A DNA stretch of 64,000 nucleotides from Synchiropus splendidus. Taxonomy: Eukaryota > Chordata > Actinopteri > Syngnathiformes > Callionymidae. A model generated the notes under the pieces. The model worked only from the letters and a program-made list of their open reading frames with translations, had not been told where the DNA came from and made no database searches. The stretch covers positions 34,069,937-34,133,936 of the forward strand of contig NC_071334.1 in the NCBI RefSeq assembly GCF_027744825.2, given 5' to 3'. Position 1 is the stretch's first letter; every line of letters begins with the position of its first letter. Shown here one piece after another: positions 63,212 to 64,000 of the stretch. Both the position numbers and the translations under genes were made by a program.

Positions 63212-64000
63212 CTGCGGGACAGAAAAACATGAAATGAATGAGGCAAATTAACAAAGTGGAACTGAACTGAAGTGACAACATATATATTTATCTATATCCA
63301 AGTTATCACACAGAGGAAGAGAAAGAGTTAACTTGGTTTCTCTCTTGTCTGCCTCTGTTGTCTACCTCAGATTAAGAAGACAAATTTGTTTACAACTCTG
63401 TGTAATTTTCCCAAACTGTCCCGCCAAAACTCTGCGAGTCCTCCTCCGCCAGCTTCCAGGGAGATTAATTTGCCAGCTCCAGGGTCATTTTTCTGCCTGC
63501 TCTGGTCAAGCCCCGGTCCGTGCGCCAAGAAGAGCGTTTTCATTCCAGAAATAAAGAAGGAGGGAGCATCGCCGCTTATCTGCTCCAGACACTTCAACGT
63601 TTCATTACAATGAAGCTGAAAGCAGCGGCCGGAGTGTTTCCTGCTCGTGATCGCCTCTCTTACCTCTTATATCTGCCAATGACACCAGTTCTACTGGTCC
63701 GCCTGAACGAGCCACAAAAACGTGATTCAATACAGGCAGCAAAACTTCACAATAATGTTCACCTATGATACCGGTTATATGGAGACCTCCATCTGATCTC
63801 TTCCACCTGATTCATTTAATGTCTAATTCAATCACCAATCATAAACGTCTACTCACCCGTCTAACTCGACTCACTTGTCCCTCAACAATCAAATCACTCA
63901 CTTTCTATAGCGACACGTCTGTATTGCAAATACAGAGTACAGAATATTTGAGTTAATATTAACAATAACCTGAACAGCTGTTGCCATTTGCATGCTATTC
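63212..64000. other. Right end of window, no exon recognised
   Basis: This stretch is presumably a further patj intron, because PDZ1-3 and L27 are missing from the window. The block 63,380-63,660 is non-repetitive and GC-moderate. I see no PDZ-like frame on the - strand. Confidence 0.4.

Overview
The window looks like a piece of a teleost fish nuclear genome. Three vertebrate-type spliced genes can be read with consensus splice sites and consistent reading phases. The non-coding DNA is full of fish-type repeats: a Rex3 (RTE clade) retrotransposon, hAT-like miniature elements, LINE 3' ends, and long CA/TA microsatellites. No RNA gene, CRISPR array or prokaryotic feature was seen.

Left end (about 35-8070, + strand): nearly all of nwd1, a NACHT and WD-repeat protein, in 19 exons. 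All 18 junctions keep phase and give about 1,595 residues from the ATG at 35. Next (9038-10364, + strand) is a four-exon gene for a 96-residue single-pass membrane protein of the SMIM24/PDZK1IP1 type ending in a PDZ-ligand-like VTAM. The rest (about 10,545 to beyond 64,000, - strand) is patj (INADL), the multi-PDZ scaffold of the Crumbs polarity complex. I resolve 36 coding exons carrying eight PDZ domains (PDZ4 to the terminal PDZ). The L27 domain and first three PDZ domains should lie beyond the right edge. The small gene and patj converge tail to tail, with poly(A) signals about 200 bp apart.

The 3' part of patj is compact (20 exons in 3.3 kb, 12,052-15,353). The 5' part has introns of 3 to 17 kb filled with repeats. 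These include a 5'-truncated Rex3 copy with an open RT frame and a 13-bp target-site duplication, two hAT-like elements with imperfect 8-bp duplications, a MITE with a second copy 29 kb away, and a BED-finger transposase remnant. They also include a 15-bp minisatellite that repeats the AP-1 site TGAGTCA, two perfect short hairpins, and several long strand-asymmetric purine/pyrimidine tracts.

Functionally, patj and the small membrane protein both relate to epithelial apical and PDZ biology, while nwd1 is a cytosolic NTPase of the NLR/STAND class. Nothing in the sequence shows that the three act together. I see no clearly new gene system. The most unusual signals are non-coding: the AP-1-site minisatellite, the hairpin close to a patj splice donor, and the recurrent skewed tracts.
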